12,704 nucleotides of DNA from an uncultured Acidobacteriota bacterium. Lineage in GTDB: Bacteria; Acidobacteriota; Terriglobia; Terriglobales; Acidobacteriaceae. The notes below the pieces were generated by a model. That model ran no database searches. It had not been told where the DNA came from and was given only the letters and a program-made list of their open reading frames with translations. Shown one piece after another: positions 1 through 7,188 of the stretch. The position numbers were made by a program, and so were the translations under genes. Position 1 is the stretch's first letter. Each line of letters begins with the position of its first letter. The stretch spans positions 1 to 12,704 of the forward strand of contig CAIZGA010000133.1 in assembly GCA_903932385.1 (NCBI GenBank), given 5' to 3'.

Positions 1-1
1 C

Positions 2-1243
2 GTTGCCGGCTGCCTGGTGGAGCGGTACCGCGACGAGATCCAAAAAAATATTTCTGAAGTGGATGCGGTGGTGGGCACCGGCGAGCTGGAAAATATTCTG
101 CTGGCGGCGGGCATGGTTGCTCCGGCGCAAGATGCGGACTCACCGTTTCGGATTCTGAAAGATGGCGAGCTGGCCGAGCGCGCACCGAGCGCGGTGAAGA
201 CGCATTCGCGGCTGGAAGGCGAGCGGCGCGAAGAGCAGGGACGATTTGCGCGCGGCGATTGGCAGGGCGCGACGGCGGCGCTGCCGGAGTATTTGTACAA
301 CGAGGAGACGCCGCGGTTGCTGGCCACACAGCGCGCATCAGCGTACATAAAAATTGCCGAGGGCTGCGATCATCCGTGCAGCTTCTGCATCATTCCGCAG
401 TTGCGCGGCAAGTTTCGTTCGCGGCGGTTTGAGAGTGTGGTGGCGGAGGCCGAGCGGCTGGTAGCCGACGGCGTGCGCGAGTTGACGCTGGTGGGACAGG
501 ACACGACCTGCTACGGCGAAGACCTGGGACTGGCCGACGGGCTGGCGCTGCTGCTGGACCGGCTGGCGCAGATAAAAGATTTGAAGTGGCTGCGTTTTCT
601 GTACGCGTATCCCAACCGCATTACGACGAAGCTGCTGGAGACGATGGCGCGGCACGAGAACATCTGCAAGTATCTGGATGTGCCGTTGCAGCATGCGTCG
701 CCGGCGGTGCTGAAGGCGATGAAGCGCGGCGGCAGCGGAGATATTTTTCTGAAGACGCTGGAGAAGGCTCGGCGTATTGTGCCCGGGCTGGTGGTGCGCA
801 CGTCATTCATTGCGGGCTTCCCGGGCGAGACTGAAGCGGACTACAAACTGCTGGAAGATTTTGTGCGCGAGGCCAAGATTGACTGGCTGGGCGTCTTCGC
901 ATATTCAGATGAAGAAGGTTCGCGCGCGATTGCGCTGGAAGACAAAGTGCAGCAACGAAGCATTGAGAGCCGCCGCCGCCGGTTGATGCAGGTGCAGCAA
1001 AAAATCAGCCGCAAGGCCAAGCAGGAGTGGGTGGGCCGCGTGGTGGACGTGCTGGTGGAAGGCGAGAGCGACGAGACGGCGATGCTGTGGGAAGGCCGCA
1101 CGGCGATGCATGCACCGGAGATTGACGGCAAGGTTTACATCAATGATTTTGGTCCGCATGAGTCGCTGACGGTGGGAAGTTTTCATCGCTGTGAAATTAC
1201 CGAAGCGCACGATTATGATGTGGTGGCGAGAGTGATTGAGTAA
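2..1243 (+). CDS. rimO: Ribosomal protein S12 methylthiotransferase RimO (5' end cut off by window edge)
   Basis: Radical-SAM enzyme that adds a methylthio group to an aspartate of ribosomal protein S12 in the cytoplasm. The frame is open from base 2 and begins with VAGCLVERY; its Cys (codon 11-13) fits the third cysteine of the N-terminal UPF0004 cluster, so roughly 80 residues lie upstream of the window. The GTG at 17 is internal, not a start. The radical-SAM CxxxCxxC motif (CDHPCSFC) has its cysteines at codons 365, 377 and 386. Motifs LVGQDTTCYGEDLG, FLYAYPNRIT and YLDVPLQHAS favour RimO over its tRNA-modifying relative MiaB. The last ~75 residues resemble a TRAM domain. The linker from the third N-terminal Cys to the first SAM Cys is 118 residues, about 50 more than the 68 I recall for E. 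coli RimO; the extra part is rich in Arg and Glu. Stop TAA at 1241; yacG follows 22 bases later. Confidence 0.95.
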   Translation, partial: VAGCLVERYRDEIQKNISEVDAVVGTGELENILLAAGMVAPAQDADSPFRILKDGELAERAPSAVKTHSRLEGERREEQGRFARGDWQGATAALPEYLYNEETPRLLATQRASAYIKIAEGCDHPCSFCIIPQLRGKFRSRRFESVVAEAERLVADGVRELTLVGQDTTCYGEDLGLADGLALLLDRLAQIKDLKWLRFLYAYPNRITTKLLETMARHENICKYLDVPLQHASPAVLKAMKRGGSGDIFLKTLEKARRIVPGLVVRTSFIAGFPGETEADYKLLEDFVREAKIDWLGVFAYSDEEGSRAIALEDKVQQRSIESRRRRLMQVQQKISRKAKQEWVGRVVDVLVEGESDETAMLWEGRTAMHAPEIDGKVYINDFGPHESLTVGSFHRCEITEAHDYDVVARVIE

Positions 1244-1265
1244 TCTAATTGCTGCGAGTACGACC

Positions 1266-1496
1266 ATGGCTGCGAAGAAATCAAAATCAGAAAAAGTCAT
1301 TACGCTGCGTTGCCCGACCTGCCGAGAGATTGTGCTGGCCGGCGATGCGGACTTCCCTTTCTGCAGCGACCGCTGCCGACGCATTGACCTGGGCAAGTGG
1401 GCCAGCGGCGCGTATGTAATCAGTTCGCCGATCCTGGACCCGGAAGTGGCCGAGGAAGTGGAAAGCATGAGGCGGCGGGACAGTGATGATGAATAA
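1266..1496 (+). CDS. yacG: DNA gyrase inhibitor / zinc-binding protein YacG
   Basis: Small zinc protein of 76 residues. In E. coli, YacG binds DNA gyrase and inhibits its activity; that role is taken from the family. The four zinc ligands are clear: CPTC at residues 16-19 and CSDRC at 33-37, followed by the family signature RxIDLGKWASG at about 39-47. The tail is acidic and Arg-rich (ESMRRRDSDDE). I chose the ATG at 1266 because the family begins only a dozen or so residues before the first zinc knuckle; a TTG at 1236 would overlap the end of rimO and add ten residues without family support. The ribosome site is weak. Its 3' end overlaps the start of pgpA by 8-11 bases, which suggests translational coupling. 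Confidence 0.93.
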   Translation: MAAKKSKSEKVITLRCPTCREIVLAGDADFPFCSDRCRRIDLGKWASGAYVISSPILDPEVAEEVESMRRRDSDDE

Positions 1497-1977
1497 CTCC
1501 ACAAATAAAAAAACGGCGTGGGCGTGGATTGCCGGCACATATTTTGGCGTGGGTTGGATGAAGCCAGGCCCCGGCACGTGGGGTTCGGTGGCGGCCATGC
1601 TGCTGTGGATGGCATTTGCGCGGCTGACGCAGGCGAGCAGCAGTGCGCTGTTTGTGGCCACGCTGGTTGGCGCGGCGGTGGCATTGGCCATCGGCATACC
1701 GGCGGCGAGTGTGGTGGAGCGCGAGCACGGCAGCGGCGATCCGCAGATGGTGGTGCTGGATGAAGTGGTGGGCCAGTGGATTGCGCTGCTGTGGGTGCGG
1801 CCGGACTGGGGACACGCAATTCTGGCGCTGATTTTCTTCCGCGTGTTCGACATTCTGAAGCCACCGCCGGCGCGGCAGTTTGACCGCATGCATGGCGGCT
1901 TCGGCATCATGATGGATGATGTGGCTGCGGGTGCGTACGCCTTCCTGTGTATGCAGATTCTGCAGCGTTATCTCTGA
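1486..1977 (+). CDS. pgpA: Phosphatidylglycerophosphatase A
   Basis: Membrane phosphatase that removes the terminal phosphate of phosphatidylglycerophosphate to give phosphatidylglycerol. The 163-residue protein has the family landmarks in order: GVGWMKPGPGTWGS (about 21-34), DEVVGQW (92-98), FDILKPPP (121-128) and GGFGIMMDDVAAG (137-149), whose acidic residues belong to the metal-dependent active site. Hydrophobic stretches at about 34-48, 54-76, 97-120 and 145-158 fit a small polytopic protein. Length is normal. The start is ambiguous: GTG 1483, ATG 1486 and ATG 1489 are consecutive codons, all overlapping the end of yacG. The preceding GGCGGCGGGA could serve as a poor ribosome site. With plsY and gpsA downstream it forms a local phospholipid group. 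Confidence 0.94.
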   Translation: MMNNSTNKKTAWAWIAGTYFGVGWMKPGPGTWGSVAAMLLWMAFARLTQASSSALFVATLVGAAVALAIGIPAASVVEREHGSGDPQMVVLDEVVGQWIALLWVRPDWGHAILALIFFRVFDILKPPPARQFDRMHGGFGIMMDDVAAGAYAFLCMQILQRYL

Positions 1978-2009
1978 CGCGATAATTTTCCCGGCATCAA
2001 CAAAACTCC

Positions 2010-2023
2010 GCAAATGCGTTTGC
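2010..2023 (+). other. Small inverted repeat upstream of the TIG/NHL gene
   Basis: GCAAA (2010-2014) pairs with TTTGC (2019-2023) around the four-base loop TGCG, in the 83-base gap between pgpA and the next gene. The loop fits the UNCG class, but the stem is only 5 bp, is closed by A-T and has no T tract, so it is not a credible terminator. It may be chance. The same gap holds a lone GATAAT at 1981-1986 without a good -35 partner. Confidence 0.2.
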
Positions 2024-2060
2024 CGCAGGGCACTGCTCCGCTGTATCTTCAGGCTTAGAT

Positions 2061-3113
2061 ATGTCGCTGCTGAAACTTAAATCCGCCGCACCGAAGTTGG
2101 ATACCTTGACGCCGAGCTCCGCCATGCCCGGAGGCGTGGTGGAAGTGCGCGGCCAGATGCTGGGCCCGGAAGAACACGGCATGCCGGTGGCGCATATTGG
2201 TGATGTGCCGGCAGCGCTGCTGATGAGCAGGCCGGACCGGCTGATGCTGCAGGTTCCGCAGGGCGCGGTGACCGGCGAAGTGCGCGTGGAGCGCGGCAGC
2301 TGGCACGGACACAACAGCGAGATGCACAGCAACGGGCTGACGCTGCAGGTGGCGGTGCCGCTGGCGGAAAATCTGCACCCGATTACGAACCCCGCGATTG
2401 ATGCGGCGGGGAATATCTACGCGACGTTTTCCGGATCGCGCGGCGAGGCAGTGCCGGTTTCTATTTTTCGCATCGGCGCGGATTACCAGATGCGGCCGTT
2501 TATCCGCGAGCTGATGAATGCCAGCGGACTGGCGTTGGACAGCGAAGGCTATCTGTATGCGACTTCGCGGGCGGAAGGCGCGGTGTACCGCATCAGCGAG
2601 AGCGGCGCGATGAGCACGTACGCGCAGGGCATGGGCGTGGCCACGGGGATGGCGTTTGATCCGGCGGGAAATTTATTTGTGGGCGACCGCAGCGGAACAA
2701 TCTTCAAAATTTCGCGCGACCAGCAGATTTTTGTCTACGCCACGCTGGAGCCGAGCGTGAGCGCGTACCACCTTGCCTTTGGCGACGACGGCACGCTGTA
2801 TGTGACCGGACCGACGCCTTCAGGATTCGACAGCGTGTATGCGATTGACGTGCACGGCACAGCGACGACTTTTTATCGCGGGCTGGGACGGCCGCAGGGA
2901 CTGGCATTTGATATCGCCGGGAATTTGTATGTGGCGGCATCACTGCGCGGGCAGCGCGGGATTGTGTGCATCACGCCGCAGCGGGAGGCATCGCTGGTGG
3001 TGGCGGGTTCGGGACTGGTGGGACTGGCGTTTGCCGAGGACGGCATGGTGCTGGCTACCAGCGACTCGCTGTATCACCTGGCGTTGCCGATTGCCGGGCG
3101 CAAGCTGGGGTAG
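2061..3113 (+). CDS. TIG-like domain plus six-bladed NHL/SMP-30-type beta-propeller protein, function unknown
   Basis: Unknown function; 350 residues. Residues about 13-98 look like an IPT/TIG immunoglobulin-like domain (start LDTLTPSSAMPGGVVEVRGQML, with the usual glycines and an end such as GLTLQV). Residues about 103-345 are six repeats of the NHL type, each centred on a phrase such as GLALDSEGYLYAT (156-168), GMAFDPAGNLFVG (196-208), LAFGDDGTLYVT (238-249), GLAFDIAGNLYVA (280-292) and GLAFAEDGMVLAT (321-333). The first copy is NPAIDAAGNIYAT (110-122). Such propellers bind proteins or ligands, or are lactonase-like enzymes; I cannot assign which. No signal peptide or membrane segment is visible at the N-terminus, unusual for a TIG protein. 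Start ATG 2061 has AGG at 2051-2053. The gene sits alone between pgpA and cinA. Confidence 0.85.
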   Translation: MSLLKLKSAAPKLDTLTPSSAMPGGVVEVRGQMLGPEEHGMPVAHIGDVPAALLMSRPDRLMLQVPQGAVTGEVRVERGSWHGHNSEMHSNGLTLQVAVPLAENLHPITNPAIDAAGNIYATFSGSRGEAVPVSIFRIGADYQMRPFIRELMNASGLALDSEGYLYATSRAEGAVYRISESGAMSTYAQGMGVATGMAFDPAGNLFVGDRSGTIFKISRDQQIFVYATLEPSVSAYHLAFGDDGTLYVTGPTPSGFDSVYAIDVHGTATTFYRGLGRPQGLAFDIAGNLYVAASLRGQRGIVCITPQREASLVVAGSGLVGLAFAEDGMVLATSDSLYHLALPIAGRKLG

Positions 3114-3151
3114 TATTTCCTTTCTGTAAAAATCCACCCACGACGAAAATC

Positions 3152-4402
3152 ATGAACTGCGAAATCATCGCCATTGGCTCCGAGATGCTGACGCCGCACC
3201 GGCAGGACACGAATTCCCTCTTCGTGACCGCACAGATGAACGAGCTGGGCGTGGCGGTGGAGTTCAAAACAATTCTGGGCGACAAGAGAAAACATATTGT
3301 GGATGGCGTGCGTGTTGCGCTGGGGCGCGCGGACATTGTGGTGGTGATGGGCGGGCTGGGGCCGACCGAAGACGACCTGACGCGCGAAGCGACGGCCGAG
3401 GCGCTGGGCGTGGGAATCCATCGCGACAATGAATTGCTGACGGCGTTGTACAAACGATTTGCCTCGCGACAGATGGCGATGCCGGAAAACAATACCCGCC
3501 AGGCGGACGTGGTGGATGGCGCCGAGGTGCTGCCGAACGGCAAAGGCACCGCGCCCGGGCAATGGCTGGACACGGTGTTTGGCGGGCACCGCAAACTGCT
3601 GATGCTGCTGCCCGGGCCGCCGAACGAATTGAAGCCGATGATGGTTGAGCAGGTAATGCCGCGGCTGCGCGAAACGATTCCGGTGAAGCAGACTGCGCAC
3701 CGCATGTTGCGGATGGCGATGTTGCCGGAGTCGGAAGCCGATGCGAGGAGCGCGCCGATTTACAAGCAGTACGCGGACGTGGAGACGACCATCCTTTCGC
3801 ACTCGGGAGAAATTCAGCTGCACTTTATCTGCACCAAGCCGACGTTGGAAGAAGCGCGGGCGCGGGTGGAGGAAGTTTCCGGCAAGGTGGAAATTGAGCT
3901 GGAGGAATTTATATTTTCAACCGGCGGAGAACCGCTGGAGGAAATTGTGCTGCTGCTGCTGAACATGCGCGGTCTGACGCTGGCAACGGCGGAGAGTTGC
4001 ACCGGCGGCATGCTGGCCGAACGGCTGACACGGGTGAGCGGAAGTTCGCGGTCGTACCTGGGCGGCGCGGTGGTGTATGCGAATGAATTGAAGACAACGT
4101 TTGCCGGCGTGCAGGAGAAACTAATCGAGAAGCATGGCGCGGTGAGCGAAGAGGTGGCGCGCGCGCTGGCACAGGGCATCCGCAAAGAGTGCGGCGCGTC
4201 GCTGGGGATTGGCATCACGGGCATTGCAGGGCCGACGGGTGGGACGGACGAGAAGCCGGTGGGACTCGTCTACATTGCGCTGGCCGACAGCAAACGGACG
4301 CAGGTGGTGGAGAAGAAATTCAGCGGCGACCGCGAACGTGTGCGCAACTTTGCCACGATACAAGCGCTGGACATGGTGCGGCGGAGTTTGAAGACGGTGT
4401 AA
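3152..4402 (+). CDS. cinA: CinA family protein (MoCF-like domain plus PncC-type nicotinamide nucleotide amidase)
   Basis: Two-domain protein of 416 residues. The N-terminal part (about 1-170) is the molybdopterin-binding-like COG1058 domain, which in characterised CinA proteins acts as a pyrophosphatase on ADP-ribose-like compounds; motifs are IAIGSEMLTPHRQDTNS (7-22), GGLGPTEDDLTREA (67-80) and LPGPPNELKPM (153-163). A linking region follows (about 175-265). The C-terminal part (about 267-416) is the PncC domain that deamidates NMN in pyridine nucleotide salvage: LATAESCTGGMLAERL (277-292, with the presumed nucleophile Ser282), VVYANELK (307-314) and GITGIAGPTGGTDEKPVG (354-371). The start at ATG 3152 matches the family; the frame is open further upstream, into the end of the TIG/NHL gene, but that extension has no family support. 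No Shine-Dalgarno is seen. A link to competence exists in some bacteria but cannot be inferred here. Confidence 0.95.
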   Translation: MNCEIIAIGSEMLTPHRQDTNSLFVTAQMNELGVAVEFKTILGDKRKHIVDGVRVALGRADIVVVMGGLGPTEDDLTREATAEALGVGIHRDNELLTALYKRFASRQMAMPENNTRQADVVDGAEVLPNGKGTAPGQWLDTVFGGHRKLLMLLPGPPNELKPMMVEQVMPRLRETIPVKQTAHRMLRMAMLPESEADARSAPIYKQYADVETTILSHSGEIQLHFICTKPTLEEARARVEEVSGKVEIELEEFIFSTGGEPLEEIVLLLLNMRGLTLATAESCTGGMLAERLTRVSGSSRSYLGGAVVYANELKTTFAGVQEKLIEKHGAVSEEVARALAQGIRKECGASLGIGITGIAGPTGGTDEKPVGLVYIALADSKRTQVVEKKFSGDRERVRNFATIQALDMVRRSLKTV

Positions 4403-4422
4403 GCGCAATGCGCTGCTACACT
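4396..4422 (+). other. Imperfect inverted repeat at the cinA-plsY junction
   Basis: GTGTA (4397-4401) pairs with TACAC (4417-4421), and AGCGC (4402-4406) pairs with GCGCT (4410-4414) around the loop AAT; a two-base GC bulge (4415-4416) breaks the 3' side, and G4396-T4422 can add a wobble. The structure includes the cinA stop codon. There is no T tract after it, so it is not a standard terminator. Its 3' arm coincides with TGCTACACT (4414-4422), which resembles an extended -10 element. It could be an operator, an mRNA end-protecting hairpin or coincidence. Confidence 0.35.
4414..4422 (+). promoter_or_regulatory. Possible extended -10 element before plsY
   Basis: TGCTACACT matches the extended -10 form TGnTATAAT at the TG and at four of six -10 positions. 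A start of transcription near 4429 would lie about 8 bases before ATG 4437. I found no convincing -35 box, which extended -10 promoters may lack. Low confidence; cinA read-through could equally supply plsY. Confidence 0.25.
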
Positions 4423-4436
4423 CTTATGCAGACTGT

Positions 4437-5105
4437 ATGGCGATGCAAAACCAACTACTGATGAACGAAGCGGCGCGCGTGGGAATCATTCTGTGCGCGT
4501 ACCTGCTGGGCTCGATTCCCTTCGGCTATCTGCTGGTGCGAATTTTTCTGAAGGAAGATATTCGCAAAACCGGCAGCGGCAATATTGGCGCGACCAATGT
4601 TATTCGCACCGGGAAAAAGGGGCTGGGCATCGCAACATTGCTGCTGGATTTAGGCAAGGGCTATGTTGCGGTTCTGCTGGCCGGTTTCGTGGCTGCGAAT
4701 TACGGATTGAACGCGCAGCACGCAATGGTGGCGGCCGCGGTGATGGCAACGGTGGGACATATATTTCCGGTGTGGTTGAAATTCAAAGGCGGCAAAGGCG
4801 TGGCGACCGGGCTGGGAGTTTTTCTTGCGATGGCCCCGCTGGCGACGCTGTGCTGTTTGGGAATCTTTATCGTGGTGTTATTTTTCTCGCGATACGTTTC
4901 GTTGTCGTCGATTGTTTCAGCTGCCGTCTTCCCTATATTCACGTTGCTCCTGGAACCGGCGATGCGCGAACGCCTGTGCGTTGCGGGAATATTTTTTGTG
5001 CCGCTGATCATCATCGTGAAACATGAGGCGAATATTCGCCGGCTGATTGCGGGCACGGAAAACCGTTTCGGAAAATCGAAATCGACAGGAACGGCGGGCG
5101 CATGA
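4437..5105 (+). CDS. plsY: Acyl phosphate:glycerol-3-phosphate acyltransferase PlsY
   Basis: Integral membrane enzyme that transfers an acyl group from acyl-phosphate to glycerol-3-phosphate, giving lysophosphatidic acid, the first committed step of phospholipid synthesis. The conserved loops are all present: GSIPFGYLLVR (25-35), GSGNIGATN (46-54) followed by LLLDLGKGY (68-76), GHIFPVWLKFKGGKGVATG (107-125), and a C-terminal KHEANIRRLIAGTENRFGK (195-213). Hydrophobic segments at about 13-36, 63-88, 94-112, 126-150, 154-172 and 180-194 fit the family's five to seven helices. The start is uncertain: ATG 4437, 4443 and 4461 are in frame, none has a good ribosome site, and 4461 would give an N-terminus nearer to E. 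coli PlsY. It overlaps gpsA by 4 bases (ATGA), so the substrate-making enzyme GpsA is probably translationally coupled. Confidence 0.95.
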   Translation: MAMQNQLLMNEAARVGIILCAYLLGSIPFGYLLVRIFLKEDIRKTGSGNIGATNVIRTGKKGLGIATLLLDLGKGYVAVLLAGFVAANYGLNAQHAMVAAAVMATVGHIFPVWLKFKGGKGVATGLGVFLAMAPLATLCCLGIFIVVLFFSRYVSLSSIVSAAVFPIFTLLLEPAMRERLCVAGIFFVPLIIIVKHEANIRRLIAGTENRFGKSKSTGTAGA

Positions 5106-6106
5106 GCCGCATTGCCATCCTGGGCGCGGGTGCGTGGGGCACGGCGTTGGGCATCTCGCTGGTGCGGCGCGGCGGGCATGAGGTGACGCTGTGGTCGCAC
5201 ACGGCGGCAAAGGCTGCCGCGATGCAGGCCGCGAGAGAGAATGCGGCGTATCTACCGGGCGTGGCGCTGCCGAATGCATTAAATGTGACCGGCGATTTGG
5301 AATCGGCGGTGAAGCAGGCGGAAGTATTGCTGCTGGTGACTCCGTCGGAAGCTTTGCGCGCGACGATGAATACAATTGCGCCGCTGCTGACGGAAGATCA
5401 AGTGCTGGTGAGTGCGACCAAAGGCATTGAGGATGAAACGTCACTGCGTATGTCGCAGGTGATGGAACAGGTGACGGGGCGCGCGGGCAAGCAAAAAATT
5501 GCGGCGCTGAGCGGGCCGTCATTCGCGCAGGAAGTGGCGGCGGGGATGCCGACGGCGCTTACTGTGGCAGCTGCGGACATCACACTGGCGCAGCAATTGC
5601 AGCGGGAGTTTTCGTCGAACACATTGCGGCTCTACACCAATGAAGATGTGGTGGGTGTGGAACTGGGCGGCGCGTTGAAGAACGTGATTGCGATTTCCGC
5701 CGGAATTGTGGCCGGGCTGGAGTTGGGGCACAATAGCGCGGCGGCGTTGATTACGCGCGGTATTGCAGAGATGACGCGGCTGGCTGTGGCCTGCGGCGGC
5801 AAACGCGAAACCATGGCGGGGCTGGCGGGCATGGGCGATTTGGTGCTGACCTGCACGGGCTCGCTCTCGCGCAATCGCACGGTGGGCGTGGAACTGGGGC
5901 ATGGGCGCAAGCTGCCAGAGATTCTGGCGGGACTGCACGGCAAAGTGGCCGAGGGCGTACGCACGACGACAGCGGCGTTGGGCCTGGCGCGAAAGAACGG
6001 CGTGGAGATGCCCATCACCGAACAGATGGCGATGATTCTGCATGAAGGCAAATCGCCACGCGATGCGATTCGTGAATTGATGTCGAGACCGGGCCGCGAC
6101 GAATAG
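5102..6106 (+). CDS. gpsA: Glycerol-3-phosphate dehydrogenase [NAD(P)+]
   Basis: Cytoplasmic enzyme that reduces dihydroxyacetone phosphate to sn-glycerol-3-phosphate, the backbone used by PlsY. The Rossmann nucleotide-binding motif is ILGAGAWGTALG (6-17). The sequence VLVSATKGIE (101-110) carries the conserved Lys107, SGPSFAQEVAAGMPTALTVA (137-156) is the family signature, and GGALKNVIAISAGI (189-202) holds the presumed catalytic Lys193. It is followed by NSAAALITRGIAEM (211-224), GMGDLVLTCTGSLSRN (243-258) and the C-terminal EGVRTT (284-289). At 334 residues the length is normal and no key residue is missing. ATG 5102 has AGGA at 5087-5090, rather far away, and its ATGA overlaps the plsY stop. 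A 79-base gap separates it from ftsY. Confidence 0.97.
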   Translation: MSRIAILGAGAWGTALGISLVRRGGHEVTLWSHTAAKAAAMQAARENAAYLPGVALPNALNVTGDLESAVKQAEVLLLVTPSEALRATMNTIAPLLTEDQVLVSATKGIEDETSLRMSQVMEQVTGRAGKQKIAALSGPSFAQEVAAGMPTALTVAAADITLAQQLQREFSSNTLRLYTNEDVVGVELGGALKNVIAISAGIVAGLELGHNSAAALITRGIAEMTRLAVACGGKRETMAGLAGMGDLVLTCTGSLSRNRTVGVELGHGRKLPEILAGLHGKVAEGVRTTTAALGLARKNGVEMPITEQMAMILHEGKSPRDAIRELMSRPGRDE

Positions 6107-6185
6107 CCCACAGATAAGCCAGACAGACCCATCGCTGCGAAGACCGCGCCCTGCCGCGTACACTGATAGCAGGACAAATTTCACA

Positions 6186-7187
6186 ATGGCAGCATTTTTT
6201 CGCAAAGAAAAGCCGGAAACGGTGGAAGCGGCAGCGCCTGAATTAACGACGCCAACTCCTGAAACATCAGGCGGCGGGTTGTTTGCGCGCATGCGCCAGG
6301 CGGTGACTCGCACACGCGAGGGACTGAGCAGCAAGCTGAACCAGGTGCTGGCGGTGACCCGGCACGTGGATGAGGACGTGCTGCAGGAGTTGGAAGCGGT
6401 GCTGCTCTCGGCGGACATCGGCGTGCGGACGAGCCAGGAGATTCTGGCCGCGCTGCGGAAACGCGCGAAGGAAGAAGACCTGACCGAAGCGGGACAACTG
6501 CGCGAGTTGCTGAAGGAAGAGTTGTTGCGGATTTTAAAATCTGTGGAGAAGCCGATGCCGACGGTGAATGCGCTGCCCGAGGTGGTGCTGCTGGTGGGCG
6601 TGAATGGCGTGGGCAAAACCACCACGGCCGGAAAGCTGGCGGCGTGGTTCCGCGGCGAAGGACGCACGGTATTGCTGTGCGCGGCGGACACGTTTCGCGC
6701 GGCAGCGATTGAGCAACTGGAAGTGTGGAGCGAACGCAGCGGCGTGGAATTAATCAAGACGAAGCCGGGCGGCGATCCCTCGGCAGTGTTGTTTGATGCG
6801 TTGCAGGCGGCGAAGTCACGCGGGCTGGATGTGGTGCTGGTGGATACGGCCGGGCGGTTGCACACCAAGAGCGGGCTGATGGATGAGTTGAACAAGATGC
6901 GCCGCACAGCGCAACGATTCAGCGCCGATGCGCCGCACCGCACGCTGCTGGTGATGGATGCGACGACGGGGCAGAACGGGCTGCAGCAGGCGCGTCTGTT
7001 TACCGAGTCTGCGGGAGTGACGGGAATTGTATTGACCAAGCTGGATGGCACGGCGAAGGGCGGCATTGTGATTGCGATTGCACATGAGCTGGGGCTGCCG
7101 GTTGCGTTTGCAGGCACGGGAGAAAAATTGGAAGATCTGCTGCCGTTTGACGCCACAGCTTTTGTGGATTCGCTGATGGGAAGCTAG
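6186..7187 (+). CDS. ftsY: Signal recognition particle receptor FtsY
   Basis: SRP-type GTPase that receives SRP-bound ribosomes at the cytoplasmic membrane for co-translational insertion. The 333-residue protein has the helical N domain at about 45-120 and the G domain from about 130: P-loop GVNGVGKTTT (138-147), DTFRAAAIEQL (168-178), DTAGRLHTKSGLMDEL (220-235), TKLDGTAKGG (284-293), and the closing GTGEKLEDLLPFDATAFV (310-327). FtsY rather than Ffh is indicated by the end pattern and the lack of an M domain. The acidic A domain of E. coli FtsY is essentially absent: only about 30 residues precede GGLFARMRQAVTRTREGL (29-46), which resembles the amphipathic membrane-targeting helix. Start ATG 6186 has AGGA at 6171-6174. 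The stop is one base before ribD. Confidence 0.96.
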   Translation: MAAFFRKEKPETVEAAAPELTTPTPETSGGGLFARMRQAVTRTREGLSSKLNQVLAVTRHVDEDVLQELEAVLLSADIGVRTSQEILAALRKRAKEEDLTEAGQLRELLKEELLRILKSVEKPMPTVNALPEVVLLVGVNGVGKTTTAGKLAAWFRGEGRTVLLCAADTFRAAAIEQLEVWSERSGVELIKTKPGGDPSAVLFDALQAAKSRGLDVVLVDTAGRLHTKSGLMDELNKMRRTAQRFSADAPHRTLLVMDATTGQNGLQQARLFTESAGVTGIVLTKLDGTAKGGIVIAIAHELGLPVAFAGTGEKLEDLLPFDATAFVDSLMGS

Positions 7188-7188
7188 C

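Noticed and set aside
41..51. A7 run in rimO that could fit a frameshift heptamer (A AAA AAT)
   Set aside because: The zero frame continues as normal RimO and no downstream stimulating structure is evident.
905..1864. 319-codon open frame on the minus strand across rimO, yacG and pgpA
   Set aside because: Shadow of three recognised genes; Pro/Ala/His/Arg-rich product without family motifs.
3343..3363. G-rich stretch that could form a two-tetrad quadruplex
   Set aside because: It encodes the conserved MGGLGPT motif of CinA, so the G runs are explained by coding.
3948..3963. Tandem CTG repeats in cinA
   Set aside because: Short trinucleotide run coding for leucines; changes would not shift the frame, and the same codon is frequent throughout the window.
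6107..6185. Gap between gpsA and ftsY searched for promoter or riboswitch
   Set aside because: Only a four-of-six -10-like TACACT (6159-6164) without a -35 partner; no conserved riboswitch elements.
5519..7156. 545-codon open frame on the minus strand across gpsA and ftsY
   Set aside because: It lies opposite two well-identified genes, its product is low-complexity (Ser, Thr, Arg, Ala) without a recognisable domain, and long antisense frames are expected in GC-rich DNA with strong codon bias.
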